The position numbers and the translations under genes are program-made. The notes under the pieces are model-generated. The model was given only the letters and a program-made list of their open reading frames with translations. It had not been told where the DNA came from and ran no database searches. A DNA stretch of 64,000 bases. It comes from Paenibacillus dendritiformis (GTDB lineage: Bacteria; Bacillota; Bacilli; Paenibacillales; Paenibacillaceae). The stretch covers positions 3,278,001 to 3,342,000 of the forward strand of contig NZ_OX216966.1 of assembly GCF_945605565.1 (NCBI RefSeq), read 5' to 3'. Of the stretch, positions 23,732 through 33,500 are shown one piece after another; position 1 is the stretch's first letter; every line of letters begins with the position of its first letter.

Positions 23732-23743
23732 GTTACCGATAAC
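23732..23743 (+). promoter_or_regulatory. Possible palindromic operator before the aldolase gene
   Basis: GTTACCGATAAC is a near-palindrome in the 306-bp spacer after the SMP-30 terminator, 83 bp before the aldolase start. The form would suit a LacI-type regulator. Nothing else was seen in this spacer. Confidence 0.25.
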
Positions 23744-23825
23744 TCTTACCCTGGATAGCTTTTCATCCCGCCGCCTCGTCCCGGCCAGCTACGCAGATCT
23801 ACAGCAGATGAAGGAGCGATTACGC

Positions 23826-24755
23826 ATGAAGCAGCGCAGTGCATTGCAGGGAATTATTCCGCCGGTCATTACGGTACTCGATGAACACGGTCAACTCGAT
23901 ACCGCAGGCATGGGGCGGATGATTGATTATTTGACGGAAGCCGGCGTTCATGGCTTGTTTTTTCTCGGCTCAGCGGGTGAATTCTTTCACATGTCGGCTG
24001 AGCAGCGTAAGCAGGTCGCTGAATACGCGATCCGGCATACGAACGGACGCCTTCCGGTTCTCATCGGAACCGGTTCGAGCCGCACGGACGAAGCGATCGA
24101 GCTCAGCCGCCACGCCGAGTCGGCCGGTGCGGATGCGGTCGTTGTCCTCAATCCGTACGCCGCGAAGCTAAGCGACGAGCAGCTGTACCGTCATTATGCC
24201 GACATCGCCGAATCGGTGTCGCTGCCGATATACATTTACAATTATCCGGGTCTGACCGGGCAAGAGGTGAAGCCGTCCATCGTGGCTGCATTGGCCGCGG
24301 CGTATCCCAGCATTGCCGGAGTCAAGCAGACGGTGCAGCAGATCGAGCCGATTTTGGAGGTGATCCGCGATGTGAAGGGGCAGCGGCCGGAGTTCGCGGT
24401 GTTCGCCGGCTACGATCATCTTCTGCTGGAGACGCTGATCGCGGGAGGCGACGGCGCGGTTCCGGCGAGCGCGAACTTCGCGCCGCATCTGACATGCGGG
24501 CTGTACGAGGCCTACCGGCGCAGCGATCTGGCGGCCATCGCCGGTATTCAGCGCAAGCTGTTCCGAATTGTGACGGAGGTATATCCGTTAGACTCCCCGT
24601 TCTTCCATACGATCAAGGAAGCGGTTCGCGCCTCCGGTGTCGATATTCCGACTCATGTCATGCCTCCGGCCCGGCCGCTATCTCCGGAACTGCGCCGGGA
24701 ATTGCTGCAGCTGCTGGAGCGCCATGAGCTGCAGCGCATCCTTCAAGGAAGCTGA
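23826..24755 (+). CDS. Dihydrodipicolinate synthase/N-acetylneuraminate lyase family aldolase
   Basis: A 309-residue class I aldolase TIM barrel. Schiff-base K167 lies in AGVKQTVQQ and Y140 in YIYNYPGLTG. FFLGSAGEFFHMSAEQR replaces the usual GTTGE block that binds the pyruvyl carboxylate. Members condense or cleave pyruvate with aldehydes (dihydrodipicolinate, KDG, KDPG-like acids, sialic acid). The proximity of a gluconolactonase-like gene favours a sugar-acid role over lysine synthesis, but this is inference. The start at 23826 follows AAGGAG by nine bases. The in-frame ATG at 23808 lies before that site. Confidence 0.88.
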   Translation: MKQRSALQGIIPPVITVLDEHGQLDTAGMGRMIDYLTEAGVHGLFFLGSAGEFFHMSAEQRKQVAEYAIRHTNGRLPVLIGTGSSRTDEAIELSRHAESAGADAVVVLNPYAAKLSDEQLYRHYADIAESVSLPIYIYNYPGLTGQEVKPSIVAALAAAYPSIAGVKQTVQQIEPILEVIRDVKGQRPEFAVFAGYDHLLLETLIAGGDGAVPASANFAPHLTCGLYEAYRRSDLAAIAGIQRKLFRIVTEVYPLDSPFFHTIKEAVRASGVDIPTHVMPPARPLSPELRRELLQLLERHELQRILQGS

Positions 24756-24841
24756 ACGAGCAGCGGCTTCCCGGCGGATAGGGTTCGGCCTGACAGCGAG
24801 CGGGTTCCGTGCTGCGGCCATGATTCTGGCCGAAGTGCGGC

Positions 24842-24880
24842 AAGCCCTTGTCCTCTCCCGTTGGAGCAGGACAGGGGCTT
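24842..24880 (+). terminator. Intrinsic terminator after the aldolase gene
   Basis: AAGCCCTTGTCCT and AGGACAGGGGCTT form a 13-bp stem with one wobble, followed by TGTTT. The rest of the spacer 24756-25061 holds no recognisable feature. Confidence 0.7.
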
Positions 24881-25061
24881 TGTTTCGTTCGGGGAAAGAA
24901 GGCGTTCTTTGAATCTATCACAATTGTTAAGCTCTTCTTCATCTTTTCTTCATGAAATGTTAGCAGGCTGTTCATCAGCGGCAGCTATACTGGTAATCAA
25001 ATTCCAGCTGCTGAAGGGGATTGGTGTTGTTCGGACGAGCGATGGAGAAAGGGAGGAGCGT

Positions 25062-26279
25062 ATGAATCGAAGTGTACGAAGTCGGATATGGGATCGTCAG
25101 CCTCGGGAAGCTCGGGAAGCCGGCCGCTTGACAGAGGGACGAAGGGGAGCCCATCCAGACGCGACCCGCTTCCTGTGGAAGCTGCTGTTTATTGTTGGAA
25201 TTTGCTTATGCGGCGCATTTGCGCTCACCATGTGTGGATTGATTGCCTTGCGATTCATTATGCATGCGGTCGATATTCCGCCGCTGTGGAAGCTGTATCG
25301 TCTAATGTCTTCGATTATGGACCTGGAAGGAATGGCGCTGCTGGCGACGGGGGTGCTGTTCATCGCCGGCCTTTTGTGGCTGCTCGGCGCCGAAGCGGTC
25401 TATTACGGACAGATCAAGGACAGCCTCGTCCGTCTCGCCGATGGAGAAGAAGCGATGCCGCTTCCCGCCAAGCGCTCGGCGGCGGAGCTGGACGAAGCGG
25501 CGGATGCCGTCAACCGGCTGTCGCAGCAGATGTCTGCAGCCAGGGAGAATGAGCAGGCAGCGGCCGAGCGGATGAACGCGCTGATGACCGCACTGTCGCA
25601 TGATGTGCGCACGCCGCTGACTTCGATTCTGGGCTATTTGCAGCTGATCGCGGAAGACGGCTACCGGGATGAAGTAGAGCTGCGCCATTATATTCAAATT
25701 GCGCGCGACAAGGCGCTGCGCTTGAGCCATGCCGTCGATCGGCGGTTCGAACTATCCAGATTGCCGCAGGTTCCCGAACGGGAAGGGTGGCATCCCGTCG
25801 ATGTGCGCCGCCTGCTGATGCAGCTGGCGGAAGAGTACCGCTCCCGCGGGGAGCAGCCGGGGATCGCGATCGCGCTGGACTGCGCAGATCCGGACGGGCA
25901 GCCGAAGATGATATACGGGAACGGAGCCCGGCTCATGGAAGCGTTCGATATGCTGATTGCCGAAGCGGCGCGGACGGGCCGGCCTTCCGGGCCGATCCGA
26001 ATCGGACTGTTCTGCGCGGAGGAGACGGCCGTCGTGCACATTCGGAACGACGGCGTTCCCGATCCGAATACGTCGCGCCGGGAGGACGGCGTGTTCCGTC
26101 CGGCTGACCGACCGTATGCGCCACATGCGCAGAATGAACGGCTTGGCGGCCGATGGGCGGACGCCCGGGGCGTTGTGGCATCGCATGGCGGAACGGTTGC
26201 CGTATTCGGCCATTATCCGCGCGCCGCCTATGAGGTCCGTCTTCCTTTGTTGCGCACCGGGGATGCCGCCGAGGCTTGA
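25062..26279 (+). CDS. Orphan sensor histidine kinase, VanS-like
   Basis: A 405-residue membrane kinase. Two helices lie at about residues 38-65 and 90-112, followed by a HAMP-like linker. The dimerisation domain carries the phosphoacceptor H180 in LMTALSHDVRTPLTSILGY. The ATP-binding domain is weakly conserved: the N-box reads AFDMLIAEAARTG with no Asn pair, and the G1 region is IRNDGVPDP. No response regulator gene is adjacent; an MscS channel gene follows 100 bp downstream. The ATG at 25062 follows GGGAGGAG. It may act on a distant regulator or have reduced kinase activity. Confidence 0.85.
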   Translation: MNRSVRSRIWDRQPREAREAGRLTEGRRGAHPDATRFLWKLLFIVGICLCGAFALTMCGLIALRFIMHAVDIPPLWKLYRLMSSIMDLEGMALLATGVLFIAGLLWLLGAEAVYYGQIKDSLVRLADGEEAMPLPAKRSAAELDEAADAVNRLSQQMSAARENEQAAAERMNALMTALSHDVRTPLTSILGYLQLIAEDGYRDEVELRHYIQIARDKALRLSHAVDRRFELSRLPQVPEREGWHPVDVRRLLMQLAEEYRSRGEQPGIAIALDCADPDGQPKMIYGNGARLMEAFDMLIAEAARTGRPSGPIRIGLFCAEETAVVHIRNDGVPDPNTSRREDGVFRPADRPYAPHAQNERLGGRWADARGVVASHGGTVAVFGHYPRAAYEVRLPLLRTGDAAEA

Positions 26280-26378
26280 CCGGGCCGCGCCGGGCCGTGC
26301 CGGCGGCCTGCCTTTTCCCGTCCAAGAGGTCAATGTTATAATGGAACCCAACTTAAGATAATGAGGTGAATCACCCAA

Positions 26379-27464
26379 TTGCTTAATGAATGGATTCCTG
26401 CGATGTTCGAGACGACGGATTGGAGCCGGTGGCTGAGCGCCGCCGGAGTATTGCTATTGTTTTTGCTGTTCCGCAAGCTGTTCACGAACTATCTGTTCGC
26501 CCTACTGATGCGCGGCTTGTCGCGCTCGAAGGGGGCCACGCATTTTTTGACTGCGTTCGAGAAGCCGATGCAATGTTTTTTCGTCCTCATCGGTATCTAT
26601 CTGGCCTGCAAAATGGTCCTTCCTCCAGGCGGAGCCTTGCTGCTCGCCATCGATAAAATATACCGGAACGCCTTCATCGTCCTCATCGCTTGGGGACTCT
26701 ACCATATGGCGGCCCGCTCTTCCAGTATGTTCACCGGGCTGTCAACGCGGCTCGGACTCGATGAATCGAGCATGCTGATTCCTTTCTTGTCCAAGGTGCT
26801 CCGCTTCCTCGTGGTCGTCATTGCGATAACGATGATCGCCTCGGAGTGGGGCTACAGCATTAACGGTGTCGTCGCGGGTCTTGGCCTGGGCAGTCTGGCG
26901 ATCGCGTTGGCCGCTCAGGACACGCTCAGCAATTTTCTGGGCGGCATCGTCATTATTACGGAGAAGCCCTTCTCCAAGGGAGATTGGATTATGACGCCGA
27001 GCGTGGAAGGGACGGTCGAAGATATTACGTTCCGCAGCTCGAAAATCCGCACCTTCGCCCATTCGCTCGTCACGGTGCCGAATGCGACGCTGGCGGGCCA
27101 GGCGATTACGAATTGGAGCCGGATGGGCAAGCGGCGGGTCACGTTCACCCTGAACGTCGCGCTCGACTCGGATCGCGAGCGGCTTCAGGCGGCCATTGCC
27201 AAAATGGACGCGCGCCTGCGGGAGAACGAGGCGGTCGATCCGGACGTCATTATGGTCCGGTTCAGCGAGTTCAACGAGAGCAGTCTGGGCATCTTTTTCT
27301 ATTACTTCACCAAGACGACGGTATGGGCCGAATATTTGAAGCATAAGGAGCAGATCAATCTGATGATTATGGAGGTACTCGAGGAAGAGGGAATCTCGCT
27401 CGCGCTGCCGAGCCAGCGGGTTTATGTGGAAGCGGCCCCTTCGCCGCAGCGTTTTCCGCTGTAA
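26379..27464 (+). CDS. MscS-family mechanosensitive channel
   Basis: A 361-residue membrane protein. N-terminal helices precede the pore helix GLGLGSLAIALAAQDTLSNF, the signature of MscS/YnaI-type channels. It is followed by GGIVIITEKPFSKGDW and the beta domain with VEDITFRSSKIRTF. It releases solutes on hypo-osmotic shock in the cytoplasmic membrane. The TTG at 26379, ten bases after GAGGTG, is the best start; the next in-frame ATG (26403) has no ribosome site. Length is typical of the YkuT/YnaI-like branch. Confidence 0.9.
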   Translation: MLNEWIPAMFETTDWSRWLSAAGVLLLFLLFRKLFTNYLFALLMRGLSRSKGATHFLTAFEKPMQCFFVLIGIYLACKMVLPPGGALLLAIDKIYRNAFIVLIAWGLYHMAARSSSMFTGLSTRLGLDESSMLIPFLSKVLRFLVVVIAITMIASEWGYSINGVVAGLGLGSLAIALAAQDTLSNFLGGIVIITEKPFSKGDWIMTPSVEGTVEDITFRSSKIRTFAHSLVTVPNATLAGQAITNWSRMGKRRVTFTLNVALDSDRERLQAAIAKMDARLRENEAVDPDVIMVRFSEFNESSLGIFFYYFTKTTVWAEYLKHKEQINLMIMEVLEEEGISLALPSQRVYVEAAPSPQRFPL

Positions 27465-27599
27465 GGCTGTTAGGTCCGGCCATTTGCTCAGCATGGAGAT
27501 GCCGGAGTACGTCAATGAGAGAATGCTTCGGTTCCTGAAAGCTTGAGAGGATGCAGGGACATAGCGAATCGCAATCATGGATGGAAAAGGGGGACAACG

Positions 27600-28124
27600 A
27601 TGGAAACGGTCGTCATCGCGGACTATGACCCGGAATGGGTACGCGAATATGAGCAGGAGAAGCAGGCTATCGAGGAGGCGCTCGCGGATATCGTCGCCGC
27701 GGTCGAGCATATCGGCAGCACCTCGGTTCCTGGACTGGGTGCCAAGCCGATCATTGATATTATGGCAGGCGTTCATCGACTAGAGGCCTTGACCGAGGCA
27801 CATATTGATCGCCTGGCCGCGATCGGCTACGAGTATGTGCCGAAGCCGGATTGGCCGGAACGCCGATTTTTCCGGCGCGGCCGCTGGCGGGCCGGTACGC
27901 ATCATTTGCATATTTACCCGCATAGGGATCCCCATTGGGAAGCACAGCTGCTGTTCCGCGATTATGTAAGAGCCCACCCCGATATCCGGGAGCAATATAG
28001 GCAATTGAAGCTTGAACTGGCCAGCCTGTATCCGCATGATCGCGTCGAGTATACGCGGCGGAAGGCGCCGTTCATCGAGCGCGTGCTGCGCCTGGCGCGC
28101 GAGGAAGACCGAAGCCCGTCCTGA
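27600..28124 (+). CDS. GrpB/UPF0157 family protein
   Basis: A 174-residue protein with a nucleotidyltransferase-like fold. Family motifs are HIGSTSVPGLGAKPIIDIM and the later HLHIYPHRDPHWE. YDPEWVREYEQEK marks the N-terminus. The family is widespread in Firmicutes and some members are linked to dephospho-CoA or nucleotide metabolism. No firm activity can be assigned. The ATG follows AAAAGGGGG. The stop codon lies in the loop of a strong terminator. Confidence 0.88.
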   Translation: METVVIADYDPEWVREYEQEKQAIEEALADIVAAVEHIGSTSVPGLGAKPIIDIMAGVHRLEALTEAHIDRLAAIGYEYVPKPDWPERRFFRRGRWRAGTHHLHIYPHRDPHWEAQLLFRDYVRAHPDIREQYRQLKLELASLYPHDRVEYTRRKAPFIERVLRLAREEDRSPS

Positions 28125-28139
28125 TCCGGACGGGCTTCG
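28110..28139 (+). terminator. Terminator overlapping the grpB-like stop codon
   Basis: CGAAGCCCGTCC and GGACGGGCTTCG form a perfect 12-bp stem. The TGA stop is in the loop. Confidence 0.65.
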
Positions 28140-28595
28140 CCCATGTGCGGCCGTCCCTGCTTGGCTCGCGGGTATAGCTGGGACTGTCGACCCGGGATAA
28201 CGGAATGAGCCGGCGCTCTCTGATATCATCCCCTCGATCGCGTTGGAGGCAGCTCTCCAAGGCGTTTTTTATGATTATCCCTTTTGTTCAGTTATTGTTT
28301 AGTATATTTGACTAAGATGAAAGCGTTCGTGCCTTTCGAATTAGGTCTCAGGTCTGAAGCAAAAGGCGCAGGCTGTTTCTTTTTCTCCCCCGTCGCTTTA
28401 TAGTGAAGATGACCGTATGGTCTAGTGGCGAGATCTATGGAGGAGCAGCAGGCTGCGTAATCCGCTTCGGCATCGTCGATGCGGGAGGCAGGAAGGGACG
28501 AGCCCGGCCGTTCCGCCACGGGGACATGCATGATTCCGGCGTGTCCGATGGATGAGGGGAGGCCGCTGCGGTCAAGATTGCAAGGGGGAAGGAAT
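28140..28595 (+). other. Spacer without a gene before the signalling cluster
   Basis: About 456 bases with no convincing ORF. An AT-rich part near 28270-28320 (TTGTTCAGTTATTGTTTAG) may carry the promoter of the response-regulator gene. No clear -35/-10 pair could be fixed. A similar TTTGTTCAGTAGG word occurs before the GGDEF gene near 29798. Confidence 0.4.
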
Positions 28596-29732
28596 ATGAA
28601 AGCGATCCTTGTCGATGATGAAATGCTAGCGCTGCGACGTATGGAAAAGCTATTGAAGGAGCAGGATGGAAAGGAAGTGCCTATTGAAATTGTCGGTTCA
28701 TTCCAGAATCCGCATCTGGCCTTGGAAGTGGCGGAACGGGAGACGTTTCATCTTGTCTTCCTGGATATCGAGATGCCGGAAATGGACGGGATGGAACTGG
28801 CCGAACGTCTGTTGCGCATTCAACCCCACCTTCATATTGTATTTGTGACGGCATATAACGAATATGCGGTTGAGGCATTCGAGCTGAATGCGTTAGACTA
28901 TTTATTGAAGCCGGTGCAGCGGACCCGTATCGAGAAGACGCTGAAGCGGCTGGCCAAGCCGGCGCAAGCCAACGATGAAGGGAAGCACAGCCAGCTTGAG
29001 GGGATGCTGTGCACATTGTCCTATCTGCATTATATTACTCCCCAACAGGAGCTGAAGACCTTTCACTGGCGTACGGTCAAAGCACAGGAGCTATTTGCCT
29101 ATCTGCTTCACCATCGGGAGCAGACGCTGCGCAAAGATACGATTCTCGATTTGCTGTGGCCGAATTACCGCATTGAAAAGTCATCAGCCCATTTACATAC
29201 GACGATTTACCAAATCAGGCAGGTCATTAAGCAGAGGGCGTTACGAATCCACATCAAATATATGGATGAGGGGTACCGGCTCGAATTGGGCGGCATGAAG
29301 CTGGACAAGGAGGAATGGGAGAAGGCGATGCGTCTCGCCCCGCAGGTGTCTCCCGAGACGATCCAGGAGCATCAGAAGCTGCTGAATGCCTATCGGGGCG
29401 ATTATTTGGCGGAGCATCAATATTTGTGGGCGGAAGGCGAACAGGAGAGGCTTCGGTTAATCTGGTTCAATCATGCGAAGCAGGTGGCCGAATGCTTGAT
29501 GCGGATGAACGCATACACGGAAGCGATGCCCTTATACAAGCAGATCCAGGAGAAGTATCCGTATACCGAGGACAGTTATTTCGGACTGATGAAAATTCAT
29601 GCGCAGTTGGGCAACTACGGGGAAGTCATCAAGCAATTTCAACTGCTGAGCCACAATTTAAAAGGAGAATTAGGCATTGAACCCAGCAGGGAAGTATTTG
29701 CTTGGTACATGGAATGGAAAAACAGCATTTAA
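28596..29732 (+). CDS. Response regulator with SARP/BTAD-type output domain
   Basis: A 378-residue protein. The N-terminal receiver (about 1-120) has VDDEMLALRRM, the phospho-Asp D57 in VFLDIEMPEMDG, a TAY block and the Lys in LLKPVQ. A winged-helix DNA-binding segment follows (about 145-225, KDTILDLLWPNYRIEKSSAH), then a bacterial transcriptional activation (BTAD/TPR-like) domain to the end (YRGDYLAEHQYLWAEGEQER). This is the architecture of SARP-like activators under two-component control. The ATG at 28596 follows AAGGGGGAAGG. The likely partner is the large kinase at 30591. Confidence 0.92.
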   Translation: MKAILVDDEMLALRRMEKLLKEQDGKEVPIEIVGSFQNPHLALEVAERETFHLVFLDIEMPEMDGMELAERLLRIQPHLHIVFVTAYNEYAVEAFELNALDYLLKPVQRTRIEKTLKRLAKPAQANDEGKHSQLEGMLCTLSYLHYITPQQELKTFHWRTVKAQELFAYLLHHREQTLRKDTILDLLWPNYRIEKSSAHLHTTIYQIRQVIKQRALRIHIKYMDEGYRLELGGMKLDKEEWEKAMRLAPQVSPETIQEHQKLLNAYRGDYLAEHQYLWAEGEQERLRLIWFNHAKQVAECLMRMNAYTEAMPLYKQIQEKYPYTEDSYFGLMKIHAQLGNYGEVIKQFQLLSHNLKGELGIEPSREVFAWYMEWKNSI

Positions 29733-29896
29733 TCGCGCCGACCGTCGTGGATTCTGCTTCCGCGGCGGTTATTTTTCTTGGGAAGACGATTCAGTATTTG
29801 TTCAGTAGGCCATCATAGAATAGTCGATGTTTATGAGAAAAAGTCGAAATTTTAGGTAAAAAATCCAAATCATTGTGGGAGTGAAAACCAATCAAC

Positions 29897-30577
29897 ATGA
29901 AATATACGGGCAGAATAATAATGACTGCCATGACGCTGTGCGGATGGGTCGCACTCATCGCATACCTCATGTCGGCAAAAATGATGAATCCGATGTTGGC
30001 CGTGCTCACCATTATGATGCTTGGCGTATCCTGGCGATGCGGCAAACAGTATGATGTCGTGAAGTATGAATCGGAAATCGACCCTTTGACATTGGCGTAT
30101 AACCGCAGAAGTGCCGATGTAATATTTCAGAGGCTGGCTGGCAAGCACCGCAAAAATGGACAAAAAACCGCCGTCTTTTTCTTCGACGTGGATCGGTTCA
30201 AGGAAATTAATGATACGTATGGCCACAATGCGGGAGATCGGGTGCTGCGGCTCATTTCGACCGTGCTGCTGAATACATCCGGCAGCGAGACCGCGCTCGT
30301 CCGATGGGGAGGCGATGAATTTCTGTTCATGGTGCCCTGCTCCGACCGGCGCGAGCTGCGCAGCATCCGCAGCCGCATAATGAACAAGCTGGCCTTGACC
30401 GCAGAGCAGGGCTCGGTTCCTTTTGCGGTATCTTATGGCTATGCGGTATATCCAGAGGAGGGAACATTATTAAGCGATATTGTGGAGATGGCGGACCGAC
30501 ATATGATGCGAATCAAACGAAGCAAGCTCCGCTGCGGCTCTCAGGATACCGCCAAAATGCAGCTTTCACTACAGTAG
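29897..30577 (+). CDS. Membrane GGDEF protein (probable diguanylate cyclase)
   Basis: A 226-residue protein with two N-terminal membrane helices (about residues 5-26 and 32-45) and a GGDEF domain. The domain shows DPLTLAYNRRS, FFFDVDRFKEINDTYGHNAGD and an intact RWGGDEFLF active site, so synthesis of cyclic di-GMP from two GTP is expected at the membrane. The position normally occupied by an RxxD inhibitory site (five residues before GGDEF) reads GSETA, so product inhibition may be absent. It is 13 bp upstream of the hybrid kinase gene and probably cotranscribed with it. The ribosome site is weak (GGGAGTG, 14 bases away). Confidence 0.9.
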   Translation: MKYTGRIIMTAMTLCGWVALIAYLMSAKMMNPMLAVLTIMMLGVSWRCGKQYDVVKYESEIDPLTLAYNRRSADVIFQRLAGKHRKNGQKTAVFFFDVDRFKEINDTYGHNAGDRVLRLISTVLLNTSGSETALVRWGGDEFLFMVPCSDRRELRSIRSRIMNKLALTAEQGSVPFAVSYGYAVYPEEGTLLSDIVEMADRHMMRIKRSKLRCGSQDTAKMQLSLQ

Positions 30578-30590
30578 GGAGATTGGGCAA

Positions 30591-33500
30591 ATGGCAAAAC
30601 GATATGTTGTTCGACTCGTCTTTGCATTCGTGACCATTCTGTATGTTGTGTTGGCCGGCGGTTTCTTCCGGGAATGCGGGGCATTTCCGAAGCCGGTGCA
30701 GGGGGTGCTTGATCTTCGCGGCAGCGGATGGGAACAAGAAGGCCTCATCAAATTGAAGGGGGAATGGGAATTTTATCCGGACCGGATATTCTCGAACGCT
30801 TCACAGATCGCGGCGCTCGGTGCCAAGCCCGTCTTCATCCAAGTGCCGGGCCCCTGGAGAATCGACAGCGCATGGACGGGACCCCGGCCATTCTCTACAT
30901 ACGGCACGTACCGATTGCGAATTATGCTTGACAACAGCGCGGAACAGATATTTTCTTTTTATGTGAAATCCATTATGAGTTCCCACAGCATGATCGTCAA
31001 TGGCCTGCGCATTGGCAGCAGCGGGCTCTCCCCGGACGATTTCCATTCAAATACGCCATACAACACCTCCTATGTTGCCTATGCGCATACGAATAGCAAT
31101 GTTATCGATCTGATGATCCAGATCGACAGGTCAGACTCCGTCTGGCACGGGGCCATCACCAGGCCGATATCGTTTGGACTGCCGGAGCAAGTGAACTTGG
31201 AACGGAACCTCGAGCTCATGCTGGAAATGGGTATTCTGCTGACCTTATTGTTGGGCGCTTTTCATACGATACTTATTTATCTGTTCCGATTGCCGCAGCC
31301 CGGGTGGCAATATTTTGTTCTTTTTTGCATGTCGGCGATATTGTTCGTTCTCATTTTCGGAGAAAGATGGGGAGCGATGCTGTTCCCGATGCTGTCCTTC
31401 TATTGGCGCTACAAGCTGATGACATTGGCGTCGATCGGCATGAATCTGTTTCTGCTGCTTTATACGTCGCGAAGGCGGCGATGCTATGTTCATCCGCAGA
31501 TAGCCCGATTCGCGGCATACGTCTCTATGCTGGGAATCGTCGCCATTTTTTTGGTGAAGTATACGCGCTGCATCTTTGCCGTATCTGCTGTAACGCATGG
31601 AATATTTCTAGCCTTATATCTTTATCTATTCTATAGGCTGGTGCGCCGTTCGCTGGTTGCCGGGAAGATGTATCCCTTCCTTCTCACTATCACATTCGTG
31701 GCGGGAGGATTTGCGGTATACGGTAGAGTATTTGGCGTACATGAGTCGCTTCGGTTGTGGTATTTGAACTTTATCATCTTTATTTGTGCGCTCGTCTTCC
31801 TCCAGGCAAGACAGCATTACGTTGCCTATCGAAGAGAGAGGGAATTGGCCGAAGCATTGTCGAACCATAGGCGCTCGAATGAAGAATTTATGGCAGCGAC
31901 TGCCAAGGAATTGAAGACACCGCTGCTTGCGATTACGAATTTGGCGCAATCTCTGCTGGAAGGCAACCGCGGCAACCTGTCGGTCAAGCAAGAGGAAGAT
32001 TTGCATATCGTTGTATTTGTCGCGAAGCATATGACCAGATTGGTTAGCGATCTGCAGGATTGGTCAGAATTGAAGGAAGGAAGGATGCTCATCCATGTGA
32101 AAGAACTTGATCTGAGGAGAACCGTCACCGCTGTGATAGAGATTACCCGCTATATTACGATGCCTCGAGACATTGTAATATGCAACAAGCTGGATGACAA
32201 TCTGCCGCCGGTGCTGGCTGATGAGCAGCGATTGATGCAGATTATGTCCCAGCTGCTGCACAATGCGGTCAAGAACACGAGGAAGGGCACAGTGACGGTG
32301 TCGGCCCTGGCATTGGAGGAAGCAGTGGAGGTTCGTATCTCGGATTCGGGAGGCGGAATGACGCAGGAGGAGATGCAAGGCATCTTCGATGCGTATGAGC
32401 AGGATGTGCCGCATCGTTCTTCTTTTTTTGACAGAAGGCTCGGTCTGAATGTCACGAAGAGGCTGGTGGAGCTTCATGGCGGAACCATTGGCGTGACTTC
32501 AGCCATAGGCCGCGGCTCAACGTTCTATTTCCGTCTGCCAATCGCTGAACAACAGCAGGGGGATGAGGGGGAACTTATGAGGAAGGAGGATGGCAAGGCG
32601 GCGTTTCCCGTGCGGATGCCGCTGGAATATCAGGAGCAGTTCGGCTGGGAGATTGCGGAAGAGATCGTGTTCGATGCGCCTTCTCCTTCTTTCACGGTTG
32701 ACGAGATTGGCGAGGCCTGCATTCTTATCGTCGACGATGATCCAATTCATCAGAAGGTATTGGAAAATCTGCTCTCCCCTGATCGATTCCGGCTTACCAC
32801 GGTCTCCAGCGGGGAAGAGGCGTTATTCCAGATTCGGCACGTCCGGAACTGGGATCTGGTGTTGCTTAATCTGATGATGTCCGGCATGTCGGGCTTGGAA
32901 GTATGCCGGCGCATACGGGAGATGCATTCTTTGTTCGAGTTGCCGGTACTGATGTTAACGGGAAGGGGACGGACTGATGATGCGCTCGCCGCCTACTCGG
33001 CGGGAGCGAATGACTTTGTGGCGAAGCCGATCGACTCCGCCGAGCTGCGGGCCCGCGTGCGGACGCTGCTGCTGATGAAGCATTCGGCGAATGAGCGCTT
33101 CCGTATGGAGATGGCTTTTTTGCAGGCACAAATCAAGCCCCATTTTATTTTCAACACGTTGAACTCGCTTGTCTCGCTCAGTGAAGACGATCCGGAGCAG
33201 ATGCGCGAGCTGCTTGTGGAATTCAGCAATTATTTGCGGCAGAGCTTCCGCTTCGATAATGTGGAGCCGTTGGTACCGCTTGAACGAGAGCTTCAACTGG
33301 TACGTTCCTATTTATACATAGAAAAAATCAGGTTCGGCGACCGGCTGCAATTTACGATTGATCTGCCTGAATCGCATCGGTTGCGCATCCCGCCGCTATC
33401 TATCCAGCCGATCGTGGAGAACGCCGTTCACCATGGAATTATGAAACGGATGGGCGGCGGCACGATCCATATTCGTGTCTATATGGAAGACAAACATTAT

